A program made the position numbers and the translations under genes. The notes under the pieces were generated by a model. The model saw nothing but the letters and a program-made list of their open reading frames with translations. It searched no databases and was not told the origin of the DNA. 64,000 bases of DNA. Origin: Rhodospirillaceae bacterium. GTDB lineage: Bacteria; Pseudomonadota; Alphaproteobacteria; Rhodospirillales; Rhodospirillaceae. Shown here one piece after another: positions 27,488-35,288 of the stretch (its first letter is position 1; the number at the start of each line of letters is the position of its first letter). The DNA is taken from assembly GCA_028822445.1 (NCBI GenBank), contig JAPKDQ010000001.1:248001-312000 (forward strand), read 5' to 3'.

Positions 27488-27836
27488 GAGGGAATGGTAC
27501 CCTATTAAACATGGTGAAAAGAAGAGGCTGATGTTCGGTTTTTGGACGTCAGATCTACTTCATTTCTACTTCAATAACCCAACAACGGCGCTTAGGGCTC
27601 TATACATAGGAATATTATAGCAGCCACCGATGTATAGTAATTTTCTTGGTTGAGATGAAAGTATGTAATTAATGCCAAGGGGTTCTGTTGCCGCGACGCT
27701 TATGGCCACGCCGTCGCTAGCATGGGCGACAAGACCGCTCAGCGGTTACATCTATAGGTGAACATTTGCGGAGACCCGTATTTTTCTTCAGTTTCCCTGT
27801 GATAGCGTGGTGTCATCTTATACAGGGAGAATACCA
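27488..27836. other. 349-base divergent intergenic region
   Basis: Separates the binding-protein gene (minus) from DUF1838 paralog 3 (plus), so promoters for both should be here. It holds a short frame resembling a decayed signal peptide (27672-27761, listed separately). The last 45 bases before paralog 3 resemble the leader of paralog 2 (see findings). No other gene was found. Confidence 0.55.
27672..27761 (+). pseudogene. possible decayed signal-peptide fragment
   Basis: A 29-codon frame from ATG 27672 to TGA 27759 encodes VAATLMATPSLAWATRP, which has the hydrophobic core and A-x-A cleavage site of an export signal and resembles the signal end of DUF1838 paralog 2 (VAASTILATPAEA). The twin-arginine part is missing and nothing follows. 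It may be what is left of another DUF1838 gene, or chance. Confidence 0.25.
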
Positions 27837-28916
27837 GTGACAGATGTAACAGGACCAAACGGTAATATTGAAGTGCGGACCGGCCTTGTGGTTGAGGATT
27901 ACGATAGCCTCGGAGGGCCAGCTACCAGCCTTAGTCGTCGTCAGGCGCTGAGTTCCGGCCTTGGCGCTGGTATAGGGGTAATGAGCGTGGCCGGCATGAC
28001 AGGCAGCGCAGGGGCCGCGACACCGGACCTTTATAAACGCATCGAGAATGCGTCGCTCAAAGGCCCCTATCTCGACCTTACGACGCCAGAAGGCAACATG
28101 ATCGCAATGGCGCGTATCGATTCTGACATCGACATGAAAACCACTACTTACGGCTGGTACGATGGTTTGGTGATGGGGGTTGCGCCGGGTGGTTCGATTA
28201 AGAACATTTGCGGCTTTAAAGGCATGAGCTGTAAGCGATTAATTCCCTATGAAGAAGGTAATGGTTATCGCAAGCTTCTGCGCGAAGTGGGTTTTTATTA
28301 CGACCTCGCGACGGGCGAGATCTTAGAAGAGATGGTCAACCCGTATACCGATGAAAAAGTGCGTGTCGTGCATGTGGCAAACGATCCATTCAACGGCATC
28401 ATCCGCGATACAATCCCGCCAGGGCCGTCTTACGGTGGCCTTAATTCTGGTAAGCGCGAGCCCAAGCCGTTCTTGCTTGATTGGCAAATCAAAGATGAGT
28501 GGTTGCTATTCCAACGGCACATTCATCTCTATTACAAAAATGCTCTCGATCCGCAAGAATGGGTCCGGGAGAGCTCCGGCCCCATGAATCGTGTGTCGGA
28601 ATTATTCTACCACGTGCATTCATTGAACCAGATTCAAAATAAAGAGCTCACCCATGTATATGGCACAGGCACGTGGGCGCGGATCACTCCATGGCTGCCG
28701 TGGATGCTGATGGGCCAGGCGCCTGGCCATGTGGTCTATCAAACATTTATGGGTAGTCGGCATTCTCTGAATGACATTCCGCAAGACATTGTTGAATACA
28801 CAGCGAAGAATTACCCCAAATATTTGGAAGCACCAGATGTGTGGGAAGAGCCGTCTCTATCATCCATCGAGCGCTATTCCCGTGAACAGGAACCAGCATT
28901 GCAGGGCGGGGTTTAA
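27837..28916 (+). CDS. DUF1838 protein, Tat-exported (paralog 3)
   Basis: A 359-residue DUF1838 protein starting at GTG 27837, with CAGGGAGA seven bases upstream; this matches the start context of paralog 2. A roughly 35-residue polar N-region precedes the twin-arginine signal (LSRRQALSSGLGAGIG). Shared landmarks are MGVAPGG, KNICGFKGM, LREVGFYYDL, NPYTDEKVRV, RHIHLYY, RESSGPMNRVSE and TPWLPWMLMGQAPG. It heads an apparent operon with an 8-TM protein and an exported thioredoxin-like protein. Function unknown. Confidence 0.87.
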   Translation: MTDVTGPNGNIEVRTGLVVEDYDSLGGPATSLSRRQALSSGLGAGIGVMSVAGMTGSAGAATPDLYKRIENASLKGPYLDLTTPEGNMIAMARIDSDIDMKTTTYGWYDGLVMGVAPGGSIKNICGFKGMSCKRLIPYEEGNGYRKLLREVGFYYDLATGEILEEMVNPYTDEKVRVVHVANDPFNGIIRDTIPPGPSYGGLNSGKREPKPFLLDWQIKDEWLLFQRHIHLYYKNALDPQEWVRESSGPMNRVSELFYHVHSLNQIQNKELTHVYGTGTWARITPWLPWMLMGQAPGHVVYQTFMGSRHSLNDIPQDIVEYTAKNYPKYLEAPDVWEEPSLSSIERYSREQEPALQGGV

Positions 28917-28947
28917 CCCGCGCGCTATAGTTTGTGAGGGAGCATTT

Positions 28948-29823
28948 ATGTTTGGTAATTTTTACCGACCACCATTCGTTGGAATCATTGCTTTTGTCAC
29001 CGTCATTATGGCCCAGCCGTTGGGGCACACCTTGTTCGTTTTGCTTAAAGGTGTACTCGGGTCGCCGGACGAGGCATCGCTCACAGCCAGTTTCCTATGC
29101 GGCCTTGCTGGTTTCGCATTGGTCTGGGTTGGCTTGAAGAAGCCAGAAACAGCGGCCACGTGGCTCGGCTTTGTCGGCGGCATTCTCATTTGGACGGGGT
29201 GGTTCGAATATACGTGGGAACTGTTTGCACACCTACTCAATGTTCAGCCACTCTACACAGCCAGCGGAGAGGTGGCGATGAGCCCTGGTCTCCAGATCAT
29301 TCAGGCGTCTGGCATCGTCATGTTTGCTGTAACCATGCTGTTCTACTTTAATCGCGACACGCGATGCACAGCCTTTAAATGGTTACACCGCAACGCGCAT
29401 ATGAATCCTGGAAAAGCGGGGGCCGGCAAAGACCGTGACTATGCTAGGATCACCGCGCTTGAGACCATCTTCGTAATTTGGTTCATCTACGTCATCAATC
29501 TCACGCTTTATGATGAGCGCATTCTTGGCATAGAGCACCCCGTCACATACGGCGTCTTTTTTGGCTTTCTGGTTTGGGCGATCTATCTCAATACTCGTCT
29601 TATCAAGTACGCCCGTATGGCGCCCGCTGTTCGGTATGCTATCCCCACGACCATCATAACGTGGCTCGATATTGAAGTGCTGAGCCGGTGGGGAATCCTC
29701 AAAGAGTTCTGGCTGATGCCTCGCGACTATGCTTTGGAAATGGGGCTTGTCGTGGCGGCTTTTGTTATTGCCGGGATCGCCATATATTTAACGCCAGAGC
29801 GTGGTGAAGAAAACGCATCTTGA
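28948..29823 (+). CDS. polytopic membrane protein, family not recognised
   Basis: A 291-residue protein with about 7-8 hydrophobic segments (for example VGIIAFVTVIMAQPLGHTL, GFVGGILIWTGW, IVMFAVTMLFYF, TIFVIWFIYVINLTLY and VVAAFVIAGIAIYL). It starts at ATG 28948 with GAGGGA just upstream, 31 bases after the DUF1838 paralog 3 stop. Aromatic and His residues inside helices (FEYTWELFAHLL) could suit cofactor binding, but no motif names a function. The spacing makes co-expression with the DUF1838 gene very likely. Confidence 0.75.
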   Translation: MFGNFYRPPFVGIIAFVTVIMAQPLGHTLFVLLKGVLGSPDEASLTASFLCGLAGFALVWVGLKKPETAATWLGFVGGILIWTGWFEYTWELFAHLLNVQPLYTASGEVAMSPGLQIIQASGIVMFAVTMLFYFNRDTRCTAFKWLHRNAHMNPGKAGAGKDRDYARITALETIFVIWFIYVINLTLYDERILGIEHPVTYGVFFGFLVWAIYLNTRLIKYARMAPAVRYAIPTTIITWLDIEVLSRWGILKEFWLMPRDYALEMGLVVAAFVIAGIAIYLTPERGEENAS

Positions 29824-29895
29824 GTAGGGTTAAACCCCACGCTTTTGAACTGTTTCCCCAGGCGCCTATGACGGCGCAAGGTTTCTTGAGGAGAT

Positions 29896-30432
29896 ATGAA
29901 CAGCATGCATAAGAATATTTTGATTGCATTAGCCCTGTCCATCAGCGTACTTGGCGCACCCGCTGTCGGGCAGGAATCCGTGTTTCCAACTGTAAAGGCG
30001 CGGACTCTCAACAAAGATAAGATTACGGTTCCAAAGGATTTTTCTGCCGCCCGAAACGTTCTGCTTATTTCTTTTGGTCGAGACATGCAGGATACTGTCG
30101 ATGCCTGGGATGTGGCGCTTACGCCCTTGCGTAAATCATCTGATGCCGTGCAGGTCTATAACTCTCCTCTAATTCCAAATCCTGGCGCGTTAGTGCGCGG
30201 GTTTATCAACGGTGGATTTCGCGGGATATATAAAGGCAAAATGCTAAGAGAGCGGGTTGTCATTCTTTATATTGATGAAGATGAAGTGTTTCCGGCCCTT
30301 AGCATTACGGATGGGGATAAAGCTGTGCCGTTAGTGCTGGTCACCGATCAAGCAGGCGTGATTCTTGGCCGTGTCTCTGGGCTTGCGGATGAATCTAATG
30401 TTGCAGCCGTAACGGAGCTTGCTTCGCCATAG
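29896..30432 (+). CDS. exported thioredoxin-like-fold protein lacking redox cysteines
   Basis: A 178-residue protein with a Sec signal (NILIALALSISVLGAPAVG). The mature part suggests a thioredoxin fold: a first strand and helix (NVLLISFGRDMQDTVDAW), and a later AVPLVLVTDQAG with a likely cis-Pro, but the usual C-x-x-C or peroxidatic Cys is absent. Third gene of the DUF1838 paralog 3 run, 72 bases after the membrane protein gene. A chaperone or binding role is possible; the fold call is an inference from pattern. Confidence 0.55.
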   Translation: MNSMHKNILIALALSISVLGAPAVGQESVFPTVKARTLNKDKITVPKDFSAARNVLLISFGRDMQDTVDAWDVALTPLRKSSDAVQVYNSPLIPNPGALVRGFINGGFRGIYKGKMLRERVVILYIDEDEVFPALSITDGDKAVPLVLVTDQAGVILGRVSGLADESNVAAVTELASP

Positions 30433-30434
30433 CT

Positions 30435-30662
30435 GAAGGTGCTGGGGTTCGTCTTCAGGGCCTTTTCATCGGTTTTTCAGAATACCAGAAGGGCAGCCTA
30501 TCTGCTCGCTTGTACGATGAGTTAGCAAAGCGTGACGGCAAGAAAAACCATGAACTGTTTGTTGTCGGGGAGCATACGGTCTCGGTTGAGAAGGCGATAA
30601 CCACACTAGGCGAGCAACATATGCAAGATGTGGAGAGCGTACAATTTCCCGAGCGGAGATGA
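30435..30662 (+). pseudogene. coding remnant without a start codon
   Basis: A 75-codon open stretch ending in TGA at 30660 reads like real protein (GLFIGFSEYQKGS, ARLYDELAKRDGKKNHELFV, then VSVEKAITTLGEQHMQD) but has no usable start in frame before the neighbouring gene. The family is not recognised. It is interpreted as the C-terminal end of a gene whose front was lost, just downstream of the DUF1838 paralog 3 operon. Confidence 0.4.
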
Positions 30663-30681
30663 TTAGGCTTGTTGGAGGTTA

Positions 30682-31512
30682 TTAGGCCCAGGGGTCTTTA
30701 AGGAACCCTGGGCGCCGGTCGTTCAAAAATGCCAAGACCCGCTCGGGCGCTTCGGTTGCGTTTGGATGCTTGAGTCCCACGAGTTCAAAGCTACAGATGC
30801 CAGCCTTTTGACCCATGCGCATCCAAGGGTACCAACCGCTCATGGACTGGTAGTGCATCGTCGTTGGAACGAAATCTTTGTCCAGGTCGGCAATGTTGGC
30901 TTTATAAGTGACTAAAGACGTGCTGGTACTCACTTGACCGCCGTAGACTAGGGGATCAGAACCCGCTGCAGGTTCTGGTCGACTGGTCTTTGTAATCAGT
31001 CGCTCCTGAGACCAAATAACAGGGCCGTTTGTGATAGGTGAGACTATGGTGCCCTCGGCATACCGCATTGCCGCACGCCGGTCTTCGGGCAATTCCCAAT
31101 TTCCGTGCTTATCAAAAGATAAGCTCTGAGAAGACTTGAAGTGCTTTGGCTCACACTCAAGGCCATTCATGGGGTTTGTCCAGGCGTCAGCGAGTTCACC
31201 CGTGCCCGGGTGTTGCCAGAAACCACACTCGATCATTTTCTGATCGACGCCACCGTCTTCATGCAGGATCATTGTGTTGAAGCTGAACCCGTCAACGCGA
31301 AAGAGTTGACGGGCGATCTCTCCTTGAGGCTTGCCCCAATATGCGCCGGAGTATGACCACAAGCCGTCATTGCCATCCAAATTACCACGTAGTTGAACGT
31401 ACAGCTTGTTTTTGTCGATCGGGCTCTGTGCCTTTGCCGACGTCATAGACAGGCCTGTTGTCGCTGCAAGCCCGGTCAAAGTGGCACGGCGTGAGAGGGC
31501 GGCTGGTTTCAT
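30682..31512 (-). CDS. DUF1838 protein, Tat-exported (paralog 4)
   Basis: A 276-residue DUF1838 protein. The frame extends to 31671, but that part overlaps the upstream MAPEG gene; the ATG at 31512 (or 31518) begins a twin-arginine signal (LSRRATLTGLAATTGL, end near AKA). Shared features are an N-P-M-N-G segment and the motif SGWYPWMRMGQKAG; a GLWSYSGAYW stretch near the start of the mature domain parallels WYYNG in paralog 5. It is 19 bases downstream of a MAPEG gene on the same strand. Confidence 0.85.
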   Translation of the reverse strand: MKPAALSRRATLTGLAATTGLSMTSAKAQSPIDKNKLYVQLRGNLDGNDGLWSYSGAYWGKPQGEIARQLFRVDGFSFNTMILHEDGGVDQKMIECGFWQHPGTGELADAWTNPMNGLECEPKHFKSSQSLSFDKHGNWELPEDRRAAMRYAEGTIVSPITNGPVIWSQERLITKTSRPEPAAGSDPLVYGGQVSTSTSLVTYKANIADLDKDFVPTTMHYQSMSGWYPWMRMGQKAGICSFELVGLKHPNATEAPERVLAFLNDRRPGFLKDPWA

Positions 31513-31531
31513 AATCATGTTCCGTGTTGAT

Positions 31532-31930
31532 TTAAAGGAGCGCCATGACCACGCCGGCGAGGGAGCCGAGCAGGAGCACGATGGTTGCAAGGGAGGAAAG
31601 GCCGAACCCACGACTGCGTTTTTTAGCAGCCTTGTAATAACCCTGAGCATAGAGAATCCGTCCAACGACAAATAGGGCGCCGAGAATAGCCGCCCACAGG
31701 TCTTCCCACGCGATTGCGAATAGCCAAAGAGCAGGTAAGAACATAATGAGTTGCTCTTCCATGTTCTGGTGAACGCGGTTTACGCGCAGAAACTCTTCCG
31801 GGCCATCAACAGATGGTGGTTGCACGCCGTGCTTATAGCGGGCACGCCCGACTTGGATCATGCAGTAAAAGTAGACGAAAAGGGCGCTGAGGGTGGCCAG
31901 TGCTGTTAACGGAAATTGTTCGAGAATCAT
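31532..31930 (-). CDS. MAPEG-family membrane protein
   Basis: A 132-residue four-helix membrane protein of the MAPEG family (membrane-associated proteins in eicosanoid and glutathione metabolism). The signature FLRVNRVHQNMEEQLIMFLP is clear, with GRILYAQGYY in helix 3. Bacterial members are often glutathione transferases that act on hydrophobic substrates. AGGAG precedes the ATG. Its position 19 bases before DUF1838 paralog 4 suggests that the two are co-transcribed. Confidence 0.9.
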   Translation of the reverse strand: MILEQFPLTALATLSALFVYFYCMIQVGRARYKHGVQPPSVDGPEEFLRVNRVHQNMEEQLIMFLPALWLFAIAWEDLWAAILGALFVVGRILYAQGYYKAAKKRSRGFGLSSLATIVLLLGSLAGVVMALL

Positions 31931-32021
31931 TTAAAAGCTCCTGTGTTATTTATCGTCTGGGCTGTCACTATAGGATCATTATGGAAGCACGCCGGTGAGC
32001 CTGCAATGGGGAGATTAGAGG

Positions 32022-32513
32022 ATGACCGAACGCACGAGCCCGGTTAAAAGAACAACGATTTTCTGCCGGAATATAGAAGTTTCACTCAAGCTATATCGCG
32101 ATATTCTGGGGTTCTCAGTCGCTGAGGACAAGACTGTCGCTGGCCCCGCAATGGCTAAAATGATCGGGCTATCCGATTGCAGCATGCATATTTGCCACTT
32201 AAGAGCCCATAACAGTGAAGACGGTCTCATTGGACTCTATGAGATCACCGCCGATGATGTGCCAGAGACATCTCGTCCACCGGAAGGTGTTATTCACCTT
32301 GGGCAAGTTGCGATCGTTGTGAATACCGACCAGCCCGCTGAAATTGCAGCTGACCTGGAAGCCAAAGGCTACCCCTTCCTGACGCCGCCAACGAAGTACG
32401 TCAAAGAAGAAGACGGCGAATACATGAAGGCTGGCACTTACACAGAAATGATTTTCTATGACCCCGATGGCGTTCTGGTCAGCGTCCTGGGGTATAAACC
32501 CAAGGCGGCTTAA
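32022..32513 (+). CDS. VOC/glyoxalase-fold protein
   Basis: A 163-residue single-chain VOC protein without signal peptide: TIFCRNIEVSLKLYRDILGF at the N-terminus and MIFYDPDGVLVSVLG at the C-terminus. It resembles the exported VOC at the left of the window in module layout. Ribosome site GGGGAG lies about nine bases before ATG. Divergent from the MAPEG gene. Substrate not predictable. Confidence 0.8.
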   Translation: MTERTSPVKRTTIFCRNIEVSLKLYRDILGFSVAEDKTVAGPAMAKMIGLSDCSMHICHLRAHNSEDGLIGLYEITADDVPETSRPPEGVIHLGQVAIVVNTDQPAEIAADLEAKGYPFLTPPTKYVKEEDGEYMKAGTYTEMIFYDPDGVLVSVLGYKPKAA

Positions 32514-32629
32514 CGCTTGGCCGAGCCAGAGAAGGCGACTAAATACACGTCGGTTGTGTTTAGTCACGCTGACGGGCGGTATCACATTGTCGAAAGCTGA
32601 AACGGTCTTGCTGGCGGCACGAATAGAAA

Positions 32630-32653
32630 CGGCGGCCCTCGCAGGGGCCGCCG
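32630..32653. terminator. GC-rich hairpin between convergent genes
   Basis: A perfect 9-bp stem (32630-32638 with 32645-32653) with a six-base loop lies between the ends of the VOC and peroxiredoxin genes. There is no T-run on either side, so it may be a weak or factor-assisted terminator. Confidence 0.4.
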
Positions 32654-32677
32654 CACATAGTGTCTATAGTTGCTTGA

Positions 32678-33154
32678 TTAGATGGCGCAGGTTTTTTCCG
32701 CACTTGTTAGATCATACCCACTTTCGTCGATGTTGACTTGCTCTGCCACGCCGTCGTTCACAACGACGGAGAAGCGCTTGCCGCGTATTCCAAGGCCAAA
32801 CCCAGAAGCATCAAGTTCGAGGCCTAGGGCCTTGGTGTAATCGCCATTTCCATCTGCAAGCATGACGATTTTTTCGCCAACGCCGCGGTCTTCGCCCCAT
32901 GCCTTCATGACAAATGCATCGTTGACTGCCATGCAAGCAATCGTATCGAAGCCCTTTGCTTTAATGGCATCAAAGTTCTTGAGGTAGCTGGGAAGATGCT
33001 CATTTGAGCACGTTGGTGTAAACGCGCCTGGCACCGAAAAAAGAGCAACTTTTTTACCAGAGAATAGGTCGTCGGCGCTCATGTCATGAACCCCGTCACT
33101 GGTCATTACTTTGAAGCTGCCGGCTGGCATTTTATCGCCATTGCTAATTGTCAT
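32678..33154 (-). CDS. peroxiredoxin, Prx5 type
   Basis: A 158-residue thiol peroxidase that reduces hydroperoxides using thiols such as glutathione. The Prx5 motif PGAFTPTCSNEHLP contains the peroxidatic Cys at about position 49; GFGLGIRGKRFSVVV near the C-terminus is also typical. Another Cys lies near the end (KTCAI). A GGAGA ribosome site precedes the ATG. It stands alone between the VOC gene and hspQ. Confidence 0.93.
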   Translation of the reverse strand: MTISNGDKMPAGSFKVMTSDGVHDMSADDLFSGKKVALFSVPGAFTPTCSNEHLPSYLKNFDAIKAKGFDTIACMAVNDAFVMKAWGEDRGVGEKIVMLADGNGDYTKALGLELDASGFGLGIRGKRFSVVVNDGVAEQVNIDESGYDLTSAEKTCAI

Positions 33155-33328
33155 GGTATCCGTCTCCTGTTTGTCAAAATACTGGCGCGTCAGTCGCGTC
33201 CAATTTACGGCGCACCATCGGTGCAGGCCTGTTGCCTGACTAACCTAAGCACTGAAGCGGTAATTTCCAATCGTGGAATCGCATGGAACATCGAGAATCG
33301 TCTTAAATATTTCAAATCTTGATGCCGA

Positions 33329-33679
33329 CTAGTTCTTATAGGTTTCATGCAAGACGTAAATGCCGTCGTCCACTTCCTCGAAATAGTCTGGAATATCAGG
33401 GTGCATTACCGGGTCGCCAGTCTCGTCTTCAAGCAGGTTCTGCTGTGAAACATAGGCAACGTAGTGAGACGATTCGTTCTCTGCAAAGACATGGTAGAAT
33501 GGCTGATCCTTGCGGGGGCGAGATTGTTCTGGAATAGATTTCCACCACTCATCGGTGTTGCTGAATTCAGCATCCACATCAAAGATGACGCCCCGAAACG
33601 GGAACAAGCGGTGACGAACCACCTGTCCAATCCGGAATTTAACTTCCGGTGATTGACTCGCGGACCATATCGACGACAT
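33329..33679 (-). CDS. hspQ: heat shock protein HspQ
   Basis: A 116-residue HspQ/YccV-family protein, known in E. coli as a heat-induced hemimethylated-DNA-binding and Lon-related specificity factor. The family core FRIGQVVRHRLFPFRGVIFDVD is followed by DQPFYHVF and YVAYVSQQNL. AAGGA lies directly upstream of the ATG. Single gene. Confidence 0.92.
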   Translation of the reverse strand: MSSIWSASQSPEVKFRIGQVVRHRLFPFRGVIFDVDAEFSNTDEWWKSIPEQSRPRKDQPFYHVFAENESSHYVAYVSQQNLLEDETGDPVMHPDIPDYFEEVDDGIYVLHETYKN

Positions 33680-33828
33680 GAAAGTTCCTTGTAGTTCTCA
33701 CGTCACTGGGTAACGCATCAAGAGTATCAGATAGGAGGTGGCTATGCTCAAGGCAAGACTAGGCACCCTTTTCTGATAGGGTGGAAGCTCGTAAACTATT
33801 CTTCACTGATTGAAAATAGGGGGACTCG

Positions 33829-34923
33829 ATGTCTGGCTCACTAAGAAATGACACGGATACCCTTGAAGTCCCAGAAAGCAGGGATTTCCGGGCCTATCAT
33901 GCGTTCCTCCGGTCATGCAGGAATTTCATGGATGGGTCATTGGTCCGTCAGATGGGAGCCTCTTATGACGCGGTGGTAGCGAATGGTGAGGCCCCACAGA
34001 CGATTGATGACGCGAATCCAATTCTAGACGACCTCCTGGAATTTCAACTCTATTCCTGGTGCTTCCGCCATTTTCAGCGGTTTAAATATCACCGTCCAGA
34101 CTTCGGTATTTTCGATGTTATTGAACGGGACAGGGATCGCATTATTGCAGATTTGGACTCTGTGGCGAGCTCGGCTGGCGATGATCTGCGCCTGAACGCG
34201 ACGCTTGAGATTCCCGAGTATTATCGCTTTGTTGATTTCCACCAGCACACTGGCGGTGTGCACTCTGATCCGCTTGATGGTGTGGCGTATGAGTTTGGGC
34301 GAAGAACAACAAACCCAGCGCATATGGATCCCAACCTCATCTATCGCCTTTCTTATAGCCAGTTCCCTGACCGTGCTTTTGATAAGGTTTTGGACTGGGG
34401 AACAGGTCATGGAGCTGGTCTTGTCGAATGGCAGAAGCTTCACCCGGAGTCAGAATGCTATGGCGTTGATCTGTCGGCGCCGTGCTTGAAGCTTGCCCAT
34501 AAACGGGCCAGGGAACATGGCTTTAAGTTCAAGTTGTCTCAGCAGGATGTGGAGCATCTGGATTTCGAGGATGATACTTTTGACTGTATTTTCCATCTTT
34601 TTATGTTCCATGAAATCCCGCCTATCAATTTGAAGAATGCCCTAAAAGAAGTTCTGCGTGTACTCAAGCCAGGCGGAATTTTTATTGGCCCTGAATTTGG
34701 TCAAGGAGACGGGGGGCCCATGCAGCAGGCGGTTCAGGTATCTCATACCTGGAATAACAACGAGACGTATACGGCGTCTTGGATTCAGTTTGATATTGAG
34801 AAGGCCGCTCGGGACGTTGGGTTTCGCAGGGTCTCGATAGAGCCTTTTAAGCCCTATGAGCCTGGTAAGGCTGAACAAGGCTCCCGTGTGACATCGTGGC
34901 GCTTTTATCAACTTGAGAAATAG
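33829..34923 (+). CDS. class I SAM-dependent methyltransferase (paralog A)
   Basis: A 364-residue protein. Residues 1-180 form a helical domain of unknown type; residues about 185-360 are a class I methyltransferase with motif I VLDWGTGHGAG, motif II VDLSAPCLKLAHKRA, and the post-motif VLRVLKPGGIFI. It shares the inter-domain HTGGVHSDPLDG and the S-x-PCL-x-x-AH-x-RA motif with the 38312-39460 gene, so the two are homologous. Substrate unknown. A small coiled-coil gene follows eight bases later. Confidence 0.82.
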   Translation: MSGSLRNDTDTLEVPESRDFRAYHAFLRSCRNFMDGSLVRQMGASYDAVVANGEAPQTIDDANPILDDLLEFQLYSWCFRHFQRFKYHRPDFGIFDVIERDRDRIIADLDSVASSAGDDLRLNATLEIPEYYRFVDFHQHTGGVHSDPLDGVAYEFGRRTTNPAHMDPNLIYRLSYSQFPDRAFDKVLDWGTGHGAGLVEWQKLHPESECYGVDLSAPCLKLAHKRAREHGFKFKLSQQDVEHLDFEDDTFDCIFHLFMFHEIPPINLKNALKEVLRVLKPGGIFIGPEFGQGDGGPMQQAVQVSHTWNNNETYTASWIQFDIEKAARDVGFRRVSIEPFKPYEPGKAEQGSRVTSWRFYQLEK

Positions 34924-34931
34924 GAAGAGTA

Positions 34932-35282
34932 GTGTCTAAAAAAGAATTTAAAGCGGTCAAGACTGGCCCTATCACTGGTGAAGAGCCGGACTGGATTCAT
35001 GACCTGCCGGTCGATAACATGGTTGGGGCGATTACGGCTCTGTCAGCAGAAGTCTATATCCTTAAAGAACGGATGCGTGCCACGGAGCGTGAGCTGGTTC
35101 GGAGAGACGCTTTGGCAGAGTCGTCCGTCGAAGATCATGAGCCGACGCAAGAAGAACGCGAGACTGACCAAAAGGATCTCGACGCGTTTGTGAATCGCAT
35201 CTGGACTGAGATTATGCGCGATCGCAAGACTGTCTCGAATGTTGACCCGGGCGCGGTCAACTATTTCAAGCAACCGGATTAG
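34932..35282 (+). CDS. small hydrophilic protein, unknown function
   Basis: A 116-residue acidic protein starting at GTG 34932 with GGAAG upstream, eight bases after the methyltransferase stop. The central part (ALSAEVYILKERMRATERELVRR) is a likely coiled coil; the C-terminal half is rich in Glu/Asp and ends NYFKQPD. No family recognised. Tight spacing indicates co-expression with methyltransferase A, possibly as its partner. Confidence 0.6.
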   Translation: MSKKEFKAVKTGPITGEEPDWIHDLPVDNMVGAITALSAEVYILKERMRATERELVRRDALAESSVEDHEPTQEERETDQKDLDAFVNRIWTEIMRDRKTVSNVDPGAVNYFKQPD

Positions 35283-35288
35283 AGTATC

